From: CAYNRE01 sp964399535
GTDB lineage: Bacteria; Planctomycetota; Planctomycetia; Pirellulales; CAYNRE01
Length of the DNA stretch: 64,000 bases
Direction: 5' to 3'
NCBI GenBank assembly: GCA_964399535.1
Contig: CAYNRE010000030.1
Span: forward strand, 96,182-160,181
Positions 1 to 8,228 of this stretch are shown piece after piece (positions within the stretch are counted from its first letter, which is position 1; the number at the start of each line of letters is the position of its first letter). The notes under the pieces are model-generated. The model had not been told where the DNA came from. It did no database searches and saw only the letters and a program-made list of their open reading frames with translations. The position numbers were made by a program, and so were the translations under genes.

Positions 1-1217
1 TCCCAGGCATCGAGCACCTCGTTCCAAGAGTTGCCCAGGGGCGTCAGCGCCTCGAGTTCCAAGAGGCCCAAGCGCCGCAAGTGGAGCATCACCTCCGGCA
101 CCCCTCCGGCCAGAAAGAAACGCACCGTGGGATGGCCCGTCGGTCCATTGGGCAGCACATCGACCAAGCGAGGCACGCGGCGATTGATGGCCTCCCAATC
201 TTCCACCTGCGGCCGAGCAAGCCCCGCGGCGAACGCAATCGCGGGAATGTGAAGCAGCAGGTTGGTCGAACCACCGCAGGCCGCGTGCACGGTCATGGCG
301 TTGCGAATCGCGGCCGAGGTCAACAGGTCGCGGGTGCGAATGCCACGCTCAACCAGGTTGCGCAAGGCCTGTGCCGAGCGCCTTGCCGCGGCGAGCCAGA
401 TGGGCTGCCCCGAGGGGGCCAGCGCCGAATGGGGCAAGGCCAGGCCGAGGGCTTCGGCCACCACCTGGCTGGTTGCGGCGGTGCCCAGAAACTGGCAGCC
501 GCCCCCCGGCGAGGCACAGGCCCGGCAGCCCAGTTCGGCGGCCTCTTCCAGGGTCAACTCGCCGTGGGTGTAGCGGGCCCCCATCGATTGAATCTTGCCG
601 GCGTCTTCGCCGCTGGTCGGGGGCAGGGTTACGCCGCCAGGCACGATGATTCCCGGCAAATCGCCCAGCCCGGCCAGGGCCAGCATCATGGCGGGCAGGC
701 CCTTGTCGCAGGTAGCCACGCCCAATACGCCGCGCCGCTGGGGCAGCGAGCGAGCCAGGCGGCGAAGCACCATCGCGGCATCGTTGCGGTAGGGCAAACT
801 GTCGAACATGCCCACGGTGCCCTGGGTGCGGCCATCGCAAGGGTCGGAGCAAAACCCCGCGAAGGGAACGCAGCCCAACTGCTTGAACTCGTGTGCCGCT
901 GCCCGCACGAGCAGCCCTACCTCCCAGTGTCCCGTGTGGTAGCCCAGCGCAATGGGCGCGCCATCTTCGCCGCGCACGCCCCCCTGGGTGCTGAGAATGA
1001 GCATTTGCGGGCCGGTCAACTCGGCGGGCGACCAGCCCATGCCCACGTTTTGCGACAGGCCGAACACGTCGCCGCTGGGCCAGTCGGTGAGCATTTCGGG
1101 GGTAAGCGGGAGCCGGCCCGCCGGTCCGGCGGCGCTGGTGACAACCTCGTAGAGCGCCGCTTCCTCGGGTGGAAACGCGCTCGCCTGGGCGGCTTGATTC
1201 GCGGTAGGGGTCGACAT
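1..1217 (-). CDS. yjhG: YjhG/YagF-family D-xylonate dehydratase (3' end outside window)
   Basis: About 405 N-terminal residues are present; the C-terminus lies beyond base 1. The protein belongs to the IlvD/Edd Fe-S dehydratase superfamily and reads very closely like E. coli YagF/YjhG: ALGYHTGHWE, SDPCDGR, ATCDKGLPA, RACASPGGGCQFLGTA, HSALAPSG and GGSTNLLLHIPAIA. Members convert D-xylonate to 2-keto-3-deoxy-D-xylonate in the cytoplasm (family knowledge). The cysteines in CDKG and GGGCQF sit where the family binds its cluster. The start at 1217 (ATG, reading MSTPTANQAA) matches the family N-terminus. It lies 63 nt downstream of the VTT gene on the same strand, so co-transcription is possible. 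Substrate is inferred from family membership only. Confidence 0.87.
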   Translation of the reverse strand, partial: MSTPTANQAAQASAFPPEEAALYEVVTSAAGPAGRLPLTPEMLTDWPSGDVFGLSQNVGMGWSPAELTGPQMLILSTQGGVRGEDGAPIALGYHTGHWEVGLLVRAAAHEFKQLGCVPFAGFCSDPCDGRTQGTVGMFDSLPYRNDAAMVLRRLARSLPQRRGVLGVATCDKGLPAMMLALAGLGDLPGIIVPGGVTLPPTSGEDAGKIQSMGARYTHGELTLEEAAELGCRACASPGGGCQFLGTAATSQVVAEALGLALPHSALAPSGQPIWLAAARRSAQALRNLVERGIRTRDLLTSAAIRNAMTVHAACGGSTNLLLHIPAIAFAAGLARPQVEDWEAINRRVPRLVDVLPNGPTGHPTVRFFLAGGVPEVMLHLRRLGLLELEALTPLGNSWNEVLDAW

Positions 1218-1280
1218 GTTCGATGGCTCGAGTGTGTCCGTAGTGAAATCGAATGCCAACGCGAGGCGACAGCGGCGAGC

Positions 1281-1949
1281 TTAACGCTCCGCCCCCGGCG
1301 GTGTCATCTGGGTTGCGCGCCGCAGTCGGCCGCGGGCCAAGAGCGTCACGCTTACCGGAATCGCGATCGATGCCGCCAGGACCCAAACCAGCGCCGCTTG
1401 CTGCCGAGCCCAGTGGCCCGCCGCCGCATAGACGGCTGCGATTCCCAAGTTGGCCAGCAGCGTGGGGGCCAGAAACCGAGACCAGCTCATCGACCCTGCC
1501 CCGGCCAGCAGAATGCAGGTTTCCGCCAGAATGGGAATGGCCCGGGTGAGCACCAAAGCCCCCACTCCCAAGCGATCGGTCAGTGCGCTCAGCCCAGCCA
1601 GGTCTTCGGGTCCAGCCAGCCGCAGCACCAGCGGGCGTCCCCAACGCCGCGCCAGGGCAAACGCAGCGATGGCACCCAGCGACATTCCCAGCCACGAGGC
1701 CAGTGTGCCACCGGCAAAGCCAAGCCGGGCCCCCGCAAAGGTGCTTACCAGGCTCGAGGGAATCGGCAACAGAACATCGCCCGCCAGGGAACTGGTCACC
1801 AGCGTGGCGGACCAGCCGGGGCCCAGCGCCGGGTCGCACCAGGCGGCAACCCGGGCTTCCAGCTTCGGACCGAATAGCACAAACGGCACGATCGGGGCGC
1901 CCAGGGCCGTCGCCACGATAAGTCCTAGCCGGATGGTCGAGCATTCCAC
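1281..1949 (-). CDS. VTT-domain (DedA/SNARE-associated type) inner-membrane protein
   Basis: A 222-residue integral membrane protein with four to five hydrophobic segments. The stretch with LLPIPSSLVSTFAGARLG followed by a Gly-rich membrane segment is the typical VTT signature (re-entrant loop with PxPS). Family members act in lipid scrambling or membrane homeostasis; the specific role here is unknown. The start is GTG at 1949; the nearby ATG at 1944 is out of frame. The C-terminal tail is basic (LLARGRLRRATQ). The gene precedes the dehydratase gene by 63 nt, with no obvious functional link. Confidence 0.72.
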   Translation of the reverse strand: MECSTIRLGLIVATALGAPIVPFVLFGPKLEARVAAWCDPALGPGWSATLVTSSLAGDVLLPIPSSLVSTFAGARLGFAGGTLASWLGMSLGAIAAFALARRWGRPLVLRLAGPEDLAGLSALTDRLGVGALVLTRAIPILAETCILLAGAGSMSWSRFLAPTLLANLGIAAVYAAAGHWARQQAALVWVLAASIAIPVSVTLLARGRLRRATQMTPPGAER

Positions 1950-2180
1950 GTCGGACGGGTCCTGCCAGGTACGAAGCGGGCGATTGGGCCGTTACGGTTG
2001 TAGCGGCCAGGAGCGAACCTGCGCCCGATTCTCGATGGAATCGGCTCAAGGAACAACCGGTAGCGGCCGACCCGGCGAATTCCGACGAGATAGAGTTCGG
2101 TTGGCCCCCCTGGGGGCAGGCCAGATCGTCGTTGCCGGGCACTTTTCTGTCAGCAGGCCCCTTTCGAGGCTCTCGCGAAC

Positions 2181-3038
2181 ATGCTGCAAATCGGTCCCCA
2201 GTCGCCGTTTTGGATTTCGCTGCCCGAGGGGCGATCGCCTGTTGGGCCGGCCGCAATCGTCGCCTGGGAGGCATTGTCTGCTCCGGCAGCCACACAGCCA
2301 ACCAGCGATCTCAGTTCGTTGGCGGCACTGGATGCCCTCCAGGCCGAGCTGGCCGAGTGGGAGCAGCAATCGGTCGGTCAGGCCAGCGCCGCGCTTGGCG
2401 CGCTCGACGCCGCCTGGTCGGGCGTCGACCAGGTGCTCGAGTCGATCGAGTCGGCCCTGGCGGCAGCGACCGAGCCCGGGCTGGCCCCCCAGGCCCGGGC
2501 AGCCCTGCAGCAGCAGATCGACGCCGGCCTCGCGGCAATCCAGCGAATAGCGAGCGCACCCACCTGGAACAACCAGCGGTTGCTGGACGGTTCGACCGAG
2601 TCGCTCACGTTTTCCTGGAACGGCGGCCAGAGCAGCGCAACGCTCGAACTGGCGAGCGCAACGGCCGTAGCGCTGGCAGACGCCGCGTCGTCCCTGGTCG
2701 AGTTGGCCAGCGGCGGCGCCGCCGAGCTGGCGACCGGCCGAATCGATCTGGCGGCCGAGATCGTGCGGTCGGCTCGGCATCAGGTGCTTGCCCAGCGAGG
2801 GCGGCTGGGAGCATTCGAGCGATACACCCTGGGCACGGCAGGTCGCGCCAGCGACCAGTTGCAAACCCAGCGCGACGCTCCGGCCAGCCGGATCGGCGAT
2901 GCCGACTCGGCCCAGCGGGTTTCCGGGTGGATCCGCAGCCGCCTGGTGGCTCGCGCCGCCGATCAGACCTGGTGGGCCACTAACGCTCGACGGGCGAATC
3001 TGGCGTTGCTGCTCGCCGGGTTACAATCCGGTCGGTAA
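2181..3038 (+). CDS. Flagellin-like protein (D0/D1-type helices only)
   Basis: A 285-residue, Ala-rich, mostly helical protein. Residues about 45-140 resemble the N-terminal flagellin D0/D1 helices and end in NNQRLLDGS, the counterpart of the flagellin FNGxxLLDG motif. The C-terminal part (RSARHQVLAQRGRLGAFER, then a segment ending SRIGDADSA) resembles the flagellin C-terminal domain, where the consensus is ESRIRDADMA. The usual extreme N-terminus (MAxxINTN...) is missing, and no flagellar gene is nearby. A weak Shine-Dalgarno (GAGG) lies about 11 nt before the ATG. The last 59 nt overlap the convergent gene at 2980-5805. It could be a minor filament or hook-associated protein, or a repurposed relative. 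Confidence 0.62.
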   Translation: MLQIGPQSPFWISLPEGRSPVGPAAIVAWEALSAPAATQPTSDLSSLAALDALQAELAEWEQQSVGQASAALGALDAAWSGVDQVLESIESALAAATEPGLAPQARAALQQQIDAGLAAIQRIASAPTWNNQRLLDGSTESLTFSWNGGQSSATLELASATAVALADAASSLVELASGGAAELATGRIDLAAEIVRSARHQVLAQRGRLGAFERYTLGTAGRASDQLQTQRDAPASRIGDADSAQRVSGWIRSRLVARAADQTWWATNARRANLALLLAGLQSGR

Positions 3039-5805
3039 GGCTTCGCATGCGTGCGGCGGTCTTGCGGCGGAGTGGCCCCTCGACCGCCGCGGCGTCGCTG
3101 GCCGGCGGGGTCGCAGCCGGTTTGGCCTGGGGCCCCAGGGCCCAGCCGATCCAACCATCTTCGACCACGAGCTGGTTCACCACCAGGTCGTTGAGCCGCT
3201 CGTGCTCGGCCACGACCGCGGGCCACAGCGAAAGCGGTTTGTCCTTGGCAAACACCCGGCTAAAGATGCCGCGTAGCGCCACCTGTCCCCGAGCCCGCAG
3301 CCCACGGCCGGCCAACTGCACCACTCCGTCGCGCACCATCTGGCCGTGCGGCACCGACAGGTCGGGGCGGTAAAACACATAGACTTCAAAGTTGCGCCAG
3401 TGTTCGCTCTTGTGATTCACCTCGGCCAGCCGCAGGGTGAGCTTGACGCGCCCCTCGTCGAGGCTCACCCGCGCCGAATCGTGCGCGGCGAAGGTAACGA
3501 ACACGTCGCGCGGCATCGACTCGGGGGCCCGCTCCGAGGGCAGGTTCAGCCGCTCGACGATTCGGGCATACAGATCGGCCAGGTGCATCCGCTGACCATC
3601 GAGCTGGAGCTGTTGCACCAGGTTGTTGGCCGCCGATTCGTGAATTTGCACGCTGGCCCAGCTGTCGCCCGGCGCGCGGGGCCGGGGCGAATGGGCCGCC
3701 AATTGTTGGTCGGTTGCTAGCCGCACGCGGAGGGTCAAACGCTGGGCCGTGGTTTCGGCCTGAACCAGCGGCTCGAAACCCAGCCGCTCGAGCGGCAACT
3801 GCAGCCGCTCGTGCAACTGCCGATTCAGCTCGGCGAGCTGCCCCTGGGTTTCCCTTTCCACGCCGGCGCCGATTTCTTGCCGGAGCAGCTTCTGAGTTTC
3901 GCGGTGGGCCAGCGGCCGATGGACCTCATACTGGTTGCGAATAATGCCCCGGGTGACGCGCCCCAGCACCGGCACCCAGTCGAGCGAGCTTTCCACCCCA
4001 CGGAGCCGAGTCGACGAATTGACCAGCACCTCGGCCGGATCGGCTTCGACGCCGTCCAGCGACAGCGACAGTACCTTGCGCACCTGGTAACTGGCGTCGC
4101 TCTTGTTCCACAGCATCGCCGGGCCGGTGCGCGACGAGGTGCGCGAGGCGATCTGGCCTTGTGCCTCGATCGCGACTCGCAATTGGTCGGGGTCCGGAAC
4201 CAGCCGAAATTGAATGTTGCTGGTAGTAACGCTGCTGCCTCGCACTGGCACCCCCTGCACGGTCTGCCGCACGGCCTGGACCATGGGGGCCCGATCGGTC
4301 GAGAGCTGAGCCAGGAGTTGCCCGTTAAGGCAGATGCGCAGGTTCATTCCGCGCAGGTCCTCTTCGACCTGGTTCAGCAGCGACTTCAGCTCCGGATTGT
4401 TCTGACGCCGCAAGCCGACAAGCATTTCGGCCAGGCTTCGAGCGGTGGTCGAGCTGGGCTGGCGGTCGAACGATTCCCAGTTCTCGAGCAGCGCGGCGGC
4501 GCTGGTATGGGCAGCATCGTCGCCCCCTTGGCGAGCCGCCGAGCCGGCCACGGTGCCAGACGCGGGACCGGCCGAGCTTTCCGTCGAACGCGCGTCTCCC
4601 GCGGCCCGTAGCGCTTCCCAAATCAGGTAGTTCTGCCAGAAGGTGCTCCACGACTCAGACGACGAACCCTCCAGCGCCAGCCAGGCCGCGGGCCAGTTGG
4701 CCGGCAACTGGGCCAACACACCCCGCCGGGCCGGCACCTCGGGAACTTGTCGATTCAAGGCCTGGGCCAGTTTCCAGGTATCGACGTGCTGCGACAGCGA
4801 ATACCCGGTCCGGCGTAGCTCGGTCGCCTGGCTCGCAGTCGAAGCCCGCTCAGCTAACTTCGCGGCCTGGGAAGCCAAGCCAGCCAGGTCGTCCAACACG
4901 GCCTCCATTTCGTCGCCGGCCGAATGCGCCGCGAACAGCTCGGCGACGGACGACTCGACCCGGCTAGCCCAGGCACCGGCCAGCGGGTCGCAGTGCCAGC
5001 GGCCGACCCGCTCCAGCAATCGCCCGGGCTGCGGCCAGCGAGGCCGGGCCTCGACCACCCGGGCCGTCGGTGCGGTCGCGGGCGGAACAGCGACCGGCAC
5101 TGGAATGAGCGCCTCGGCCGGCACCTCAGCCCGGGCGGCGCTGGGGGCCTCGACCGTAAGATCGAACGGGGCCAGTGGAGCCACTGGCTCGGGCGGGTTG
5201 GGGTCGATGACCATCGGGCCCGGCATATCTCGGCTAGGGCGCCAGGCAAACCGCTCCGATTCCAGGGCCTCACGCACCTCGGCCTGGGCCATCAATCGCA
5301 CCAGGGCAATTCGTAGCTCCAATCCGCCCGAGGCAAGCGACAGGTACGGCTCGGGCCGCGGGCGGAAATGCCGTCGGTAAATGTCGTCCAGGTCGGGGTG
5401 AATCGCCACCACCAGATGCGTCGTGCCGTCGGGCTCCTCGAAGTGGCACGCCTCGTCCCGGGGCAATTCCGGCGAGGCCGATCCGCTCGACGCCGCGGAA
5501 TCCTGTTCGATCGACGCCAATTGACCCTGCACCGGGCCGGCCGGAGCAGAGCCCGCCGGAGGGCCGGGCAGAACTTGCCGGGCCGGTTCGACATCGGCCG
5601 CCGGCGCTTGGCGCGTCTCCCCCTCGGGCAACTCGGGAACCTGCGCCGGCAACGACCGGTCGAGCGAATGATCCGCGGGAGCGTTTCCCCGCACCTGGAG
5701 GCGCGCGGGCAATTCCCAGCTCCGCGGTGCCGTCAAACACAAAATCAGCAGGCCGGCAAGCAGCCAAATAAGTGGCCACGTCGGCCTGGAGACCGCCCGA
5801 CTCAT
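2980..5805 (-). CDS. Large membrane-anchored protein of unknown function
   Basis: A 941-residue protein with one N-terminal hydrophobic segment (residues about 9-27), so it is probably inserted in the inner membrane with a large periplasmic part. Residues about 30-120 are Pro/Ala-rich. The middle (about 240-450) is helical and the C-terminal 450 residues look folded, with mixed strand and helix. I do not recognise a named domain. The start at 5805 (ATG, MSRAVSRP) is chosen because AGGA lies 5 nt and AAGGG 10 nt upstream; other starts at 5823 and 5862 are possible. Its 3' end overlaps the flagellin-like gene tail to tail by 59 nt. Confidence 0.6.
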   Translation of the reverse strand: MSRAVSRPTWPLIWLLAGLLILCLTAPRSWELPARLQVRGNAPADHSLDRSLPAQVPELPEGETRQAPAADVEPARQVLPGPPAGSAPAGPVQGQLASIEQDSAASSGSASPELPRDEACHFEEPDGTTHLVVAIHPDLDDIYRRHFRPRPEPYLSLASGGLELRIALVRLMAQAEVREALESERFAWRPSRDMPGPMVIDPNPPEPVAPLAPFDLTVEAPSAARAEVPAEALIPVPVAVPPATAPTARVVEARPRWPQPGRLLERVGRWHCDPLAGAWASRVESSVAELFAAHSAGDEMEAVLDDLAGLASQAAKLAERASTASQATELRRTGYSLSQHVDTWKLAQALNRQVPEVPARRGVLAQLPANWPAAWLALEGSSSESWSTFWQNYLIWEALRAAGDARSTESSAGPASGTVAGSAARQGGDDAAHTSAAALLENWESFDRQPSSTTARSLAEMLVGLRRQNNPELKSLLNQVEEDLRGMNLRICLNGQLLAQLSTDRAPMVQAVRQTVQGVPVRGSSVTTSNIQFRLVPDPDQLRVAIEAQGQIASRTSSRTGPAMLWNKSDASYQVRKVLSLSLDGVEADPAEVLVNSSTRLRGVESSLDWVPVLGRVTRGIIRNQYEVHRPLAHRETQKLLRQEIGAGVERETQGQLAELNRQLHERLQLPLERLGFEPLVQAETTAQRLTLRVRLATDQQLAAHSPRPRAPGDSWASVQIHESAANNLVQQLQLDGQRMHLADLYARIVERLNLPSERAPESMPRDVFVTFAAHDSARVSLDEGRVKLTLRLAEVNHKSEHWRNFEVYVFYRPDLSVPHGQMVRDGVVQLAGRGLRARGQVALRGIFSRVFAKDKPLSLWPAVVAEHERLNDLVVNQLVVEDGWIGWALGPQAKPAATPPASDAAAVEGPLRRKTAARMRSLTDRIVTRRAATPDSPVER

Positions 5806-6100
5806 GAGTCCTACGCCCTTCATCCTTGAACGACCGGACGCTCCCCCCGGAGCGCGCGACACTATCCAAGAATCGGCAAAATAGGACGACTGAGTAAAAT
5901 GACGATCTACGGATTGATGGGTAAATCCGGTGCTCAGTTCGGGTTAGTAAAGTTTGAGCACCAAGCGAATCGGGGGTCGCCAAGCGCCGGCTGGCCGGAT
6001 TGGGCAAACTGGTCGGGCCCACCCCCTCAGTTGGCCAACCCCCCGCAGTTGGGTCGGCGACCCTAATCGGGTCGGCTGTTTCGGTCGATCGGGCCCGCCG

Positions 6101-6481
6101 TTAACCTGCCTCGCCCGCCACGGAAACCATGACCGTGTCTTCGTGCTCGTAGCCGGGTGCGCAGCAACACAAGAAGCGCAGTTCCGCCGGGCCCGGATTG
6201 TAAATGGTGTGTACCTGGCCTGGGGGAATCGCGATTGCATCGCCCGGCTTCACCCGTCGCTCATCGTCGCCGAGGCGCATGAGCCCCTCGCCCGCGAGGA
6301 TGTAATAAATCTCTTCGGTCTTGGGGTGATAATGCGGAGCCGTTCGAGTCTGGGGCGCGACCCGGGCCTCGGCCAGGCTTTGCAACCGGATTGCTGAATT
6401 ACGGTGCGCCAACAGCTCGCGGATTTCGGAACCGTCTTTGGTGATGAACGACGGCACCTCGGCCAGGTTGCGAACGTCCAT
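6101..6481 (-). CDS. Single-domain cupin protein
   Basis: A 126-residue cupin. The first cupin motif is visible (HYHPKTEEIYYILAGEG, with two His and one Glu as metal ligands), as is the second (PGDAIAIPPGQVHTIYNPG, with the last His). Many such proteins bind a metal and act as isomerases, dioxygenases or sugar-acid binding proteins; the sequence does not say which. The start at 6481 (MDVRNLAEVP) has GGAGG about 10 nt upstream. The C-terminus carries three cysteines nearby (CCCAPG). It lies 323 nt downstream of the amidotransferase-like gene on the same strand, separated by a strong hairpin. Confidence 0.8.
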   Translation of the reverse strand: MDVRNLAEVPSFITKDGSEIRELLAHRNSAIRLQSLAEARVAPQTRTAPHYHPKTEEIYYILAGEGLMRLGDDERRVKPGDAIAIPPGQVHTIYNPGPAELRFLCCCAPGYEHEDTVMVSVAGEAG

Positions 6482-6725
6482 GGGGGAAAGTCCTCCGGCG
6501 GCGGAGAAAGGGGGGCGGCGATCGAACCACCCCTGCCGCGCGGTAGTGGACCCACTGGCCTGGGGCCCGTCAATCCCCGGTAATCGCGGCCGGGCCCGGC
6601 AGGCAACGTGACCGCACCGCGCGCCCGCGCGTTTCAGCATCGGTCGCCGGGAAACCCATCGCGGGTTTGGAACCTCGCCAGGCGAAACCGCCGAGAACCG
6701 CCCCCCGGCCCGCAGAGCGAACCCA

Positions 6726-6763
6726 CCCGGCGAGTCGCGCCTGGGTCTGCGCGACTCGCCGGG
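6726..6763 (-). terminator. Perfect 14-bp hairpin after the amidotransferase-like gene
   Basis: CCCGGCGAGTCGCG at 6726-6739 and its exact complement at 6750-6763 enclose a 10-nt loop, 41 nt beyond the stop codon at 6805 on the minus strand. No T-tract follows the stem, so this is not a textbook intrinsic terminator. It may be an I-shaped (tail-less) terminator or a 3'-end stabilising hairpin. The surrounding 323-nt gap (6482-6804) holds nothing else I can support. Confidence 0.5.
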
Positions 6764-6804
6764 CTTGGTCGAGGCCCCCGGCGCTGGGAGGAGGGCCGGA
6801 ACCT

Positions 6805-7554
6805 CTAGGCCGCCAGCTTCAATTCGGTCACCGCCTGGCCGGTAATTCCCGCCAGGAACTCCTCGAAAATCCGCAGGTCGAGCGCCGACGCCGAGCTGGC
6901 CTCGGGATGGAACTGCGTTCCCATCGCGAACCAATCGCGCGTCGTGCTCTCGATGGCCTCGATCACGCCGTCGGGCGAGCGAGCCGACACGAGAAAGCCA
7001 TCGGCCAGGGTGTCGATGGCCATGTGGTGCATGCTGTTAACGCGAATCTCTCCCTCGCCATACACCCGTTCCATGATGGTGCCGGGCACCACTTCCAGGG
7101 CGTGGCGATGGTTCGGATCGAGCGAATCGCGGTGCGGAATCGACTTGGGCAGGTCCTCGGGAATGTGGAGGAACAGGTTGCCCCCTTGCGTGAGGTTCAA
7201 GAGCTGCATCCCCACGCCGATGCCGAAGACCGGCAGCCGCCGCCGCGCCACCAGCCGCATCAGGCGACGGTCGCAATCCTCGCGGCGCTTGTCGAGCAGT
7301 CGGATCGAAGGGTGAAGCATGAAGCCGTCGCGGCGCGGGTCCAGGTCGGCGCCGCCGGTCATCACCACGCCATCGAGCCCGTCGAGAATGCAATTCAGAT
7401 CCGCCTCGTCATCCAGCGGCGGTATCAGCACCGGTACCCCGCCGGCGGCGCTTACCGCGTCGGTGTACCCGCTCGGCAAATAGCAAAAGGCGGGCGAATC
7501 ACCCTTCGACGCGCGAAAGTCAACGTTCAACCCAATCAGCGGCTTCCTGGCCAT
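6805..7554 (-). CDS. Class I glutamine amidotransferase-like protein (peptidase C26/PuuD family) lacking the nucleophile Cys
   Basis: A 249-residue cytoplasmic protein of the gamma-glutamyl-GABA hydrolase family. Conserved pieces are IGLNVDFR, LPSGYTDAVSAAGGVPVLIPP, GVVMTGGADLDP, NSMHHMAID and GTQFHPEA. In active members the nucleophile elbow is GICRGMQ. Here residues about 112-118 read GIGVGMQ, so the catalytic Cys is Gly and the following Arg is Val, while the His and Glu of the triad region remain. The protein is therefore unlikely to be a standard hydrolase. It could be a binding or regulatory protein, or use other chemistry. It is divergent from the OleA-like gene. Confidence 0.78.
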   Translation of the reverse strand: MARKPLIGLNVDFRASKGDSPAFCYLPSGYTDAVSAAGGVPVLIPPLDDEADLNCILDGLDGVVMTGGADLDPRRDGFMLHPSIRLLDKRREDCDRRLMRLVARRRLPVFGIGVGMQLLNLTQGGNLFLHIPEDLPKSIPHRDSLDPNHRHALEVVPGTIMERVYGEGEIRVNSMHHMAIDTLADGFLVSARSPDGVIEAIESTTRDWFAMGTQFHPEASSASALDLRIFEEFLAGITGQAVTELKLAA

Positions 7555-8228
7555 GTGTCAGCTCCTCGACGACTACGTCCTGTGTCGTTTGGTCAAACCC
7601 ACGCGAGCAGAGCCGGTCAGGGCTCGCTTGCCCGTGGGCCCCCGGTCAACCAGGGAAGCAACCGCTTCCGCCAGCCGGTGCTGCACGACGAACCAGTCCA
7701 GGCGATCAGGCCCCAAAAACCTTTCGGCGTCGGCACGCCAAGCTGGCGCGCACACGCGAAAGACTGAGACGTCGTCCTTGACGTCGCCGTGTTCACACCC
7801 GCTCGACGCTTAGGGCTACTGCCCGAATTGCCCCGGGGATGAACTCGAATTCCCTCTCGCGCGGCGGCCGGCCAGTCGCCGTTGGCAGACGCAACTCACC
7901 GGGCCACCGCTGGCGGTCGAGTCTACGGCTGCTGGTCAAGAGCAACCTAAAGACGCGACATCTTGGGGTAACCTGCCCCTGGCGGTACTACATCTGGCGG
8001 GTGCGGAAAATGCACTCTCACTGCTAGCAGTTTTTCAATACCCCCAGGGGCGCCCTCGCCCAGACCGATGGCCGCGACGAATACCCAAACCTTGCAATAC
8101 TTTACGTCGACCCAACCAGCCCTTATCCTGGGCCCACGGGTGCGGCTGGCCGCGGCGCGAACCGGCCGTTCGACTCGGCCTGCACCCTCGCCCGGTCGCC
8201 GTGAAGTAACTAGGAAAGCCCCGCCGCG
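7555..8228. other. 674-nt divergent intergenic region, no supported gene
   Basis: This gap separates the divergent amidotransferase-like and OleA-like genes and should hold both promoters. I see no convincing -35/-10 pair, tRNA or repeat. A 60-codon open frame at 7573-7755 (minus, GTG start) has no ribosome binding site and an unremarkable composition, so it is not called. Confidence 0.5.

Noticed and set aside
81..1877. Long plus-strand open frame of 598 codons
   Set aside because: It runs antisense to the clearly recognised dehydratase and VTT genes and has shadow-type Arg/Gln/His-rich composition.
7573..7755. 60-codon minus-strand frame just upstream of the amidotransferase-like gene
   Set aside because: GTG start without Shine-Dalgarno, no recognisable sequence, low support.
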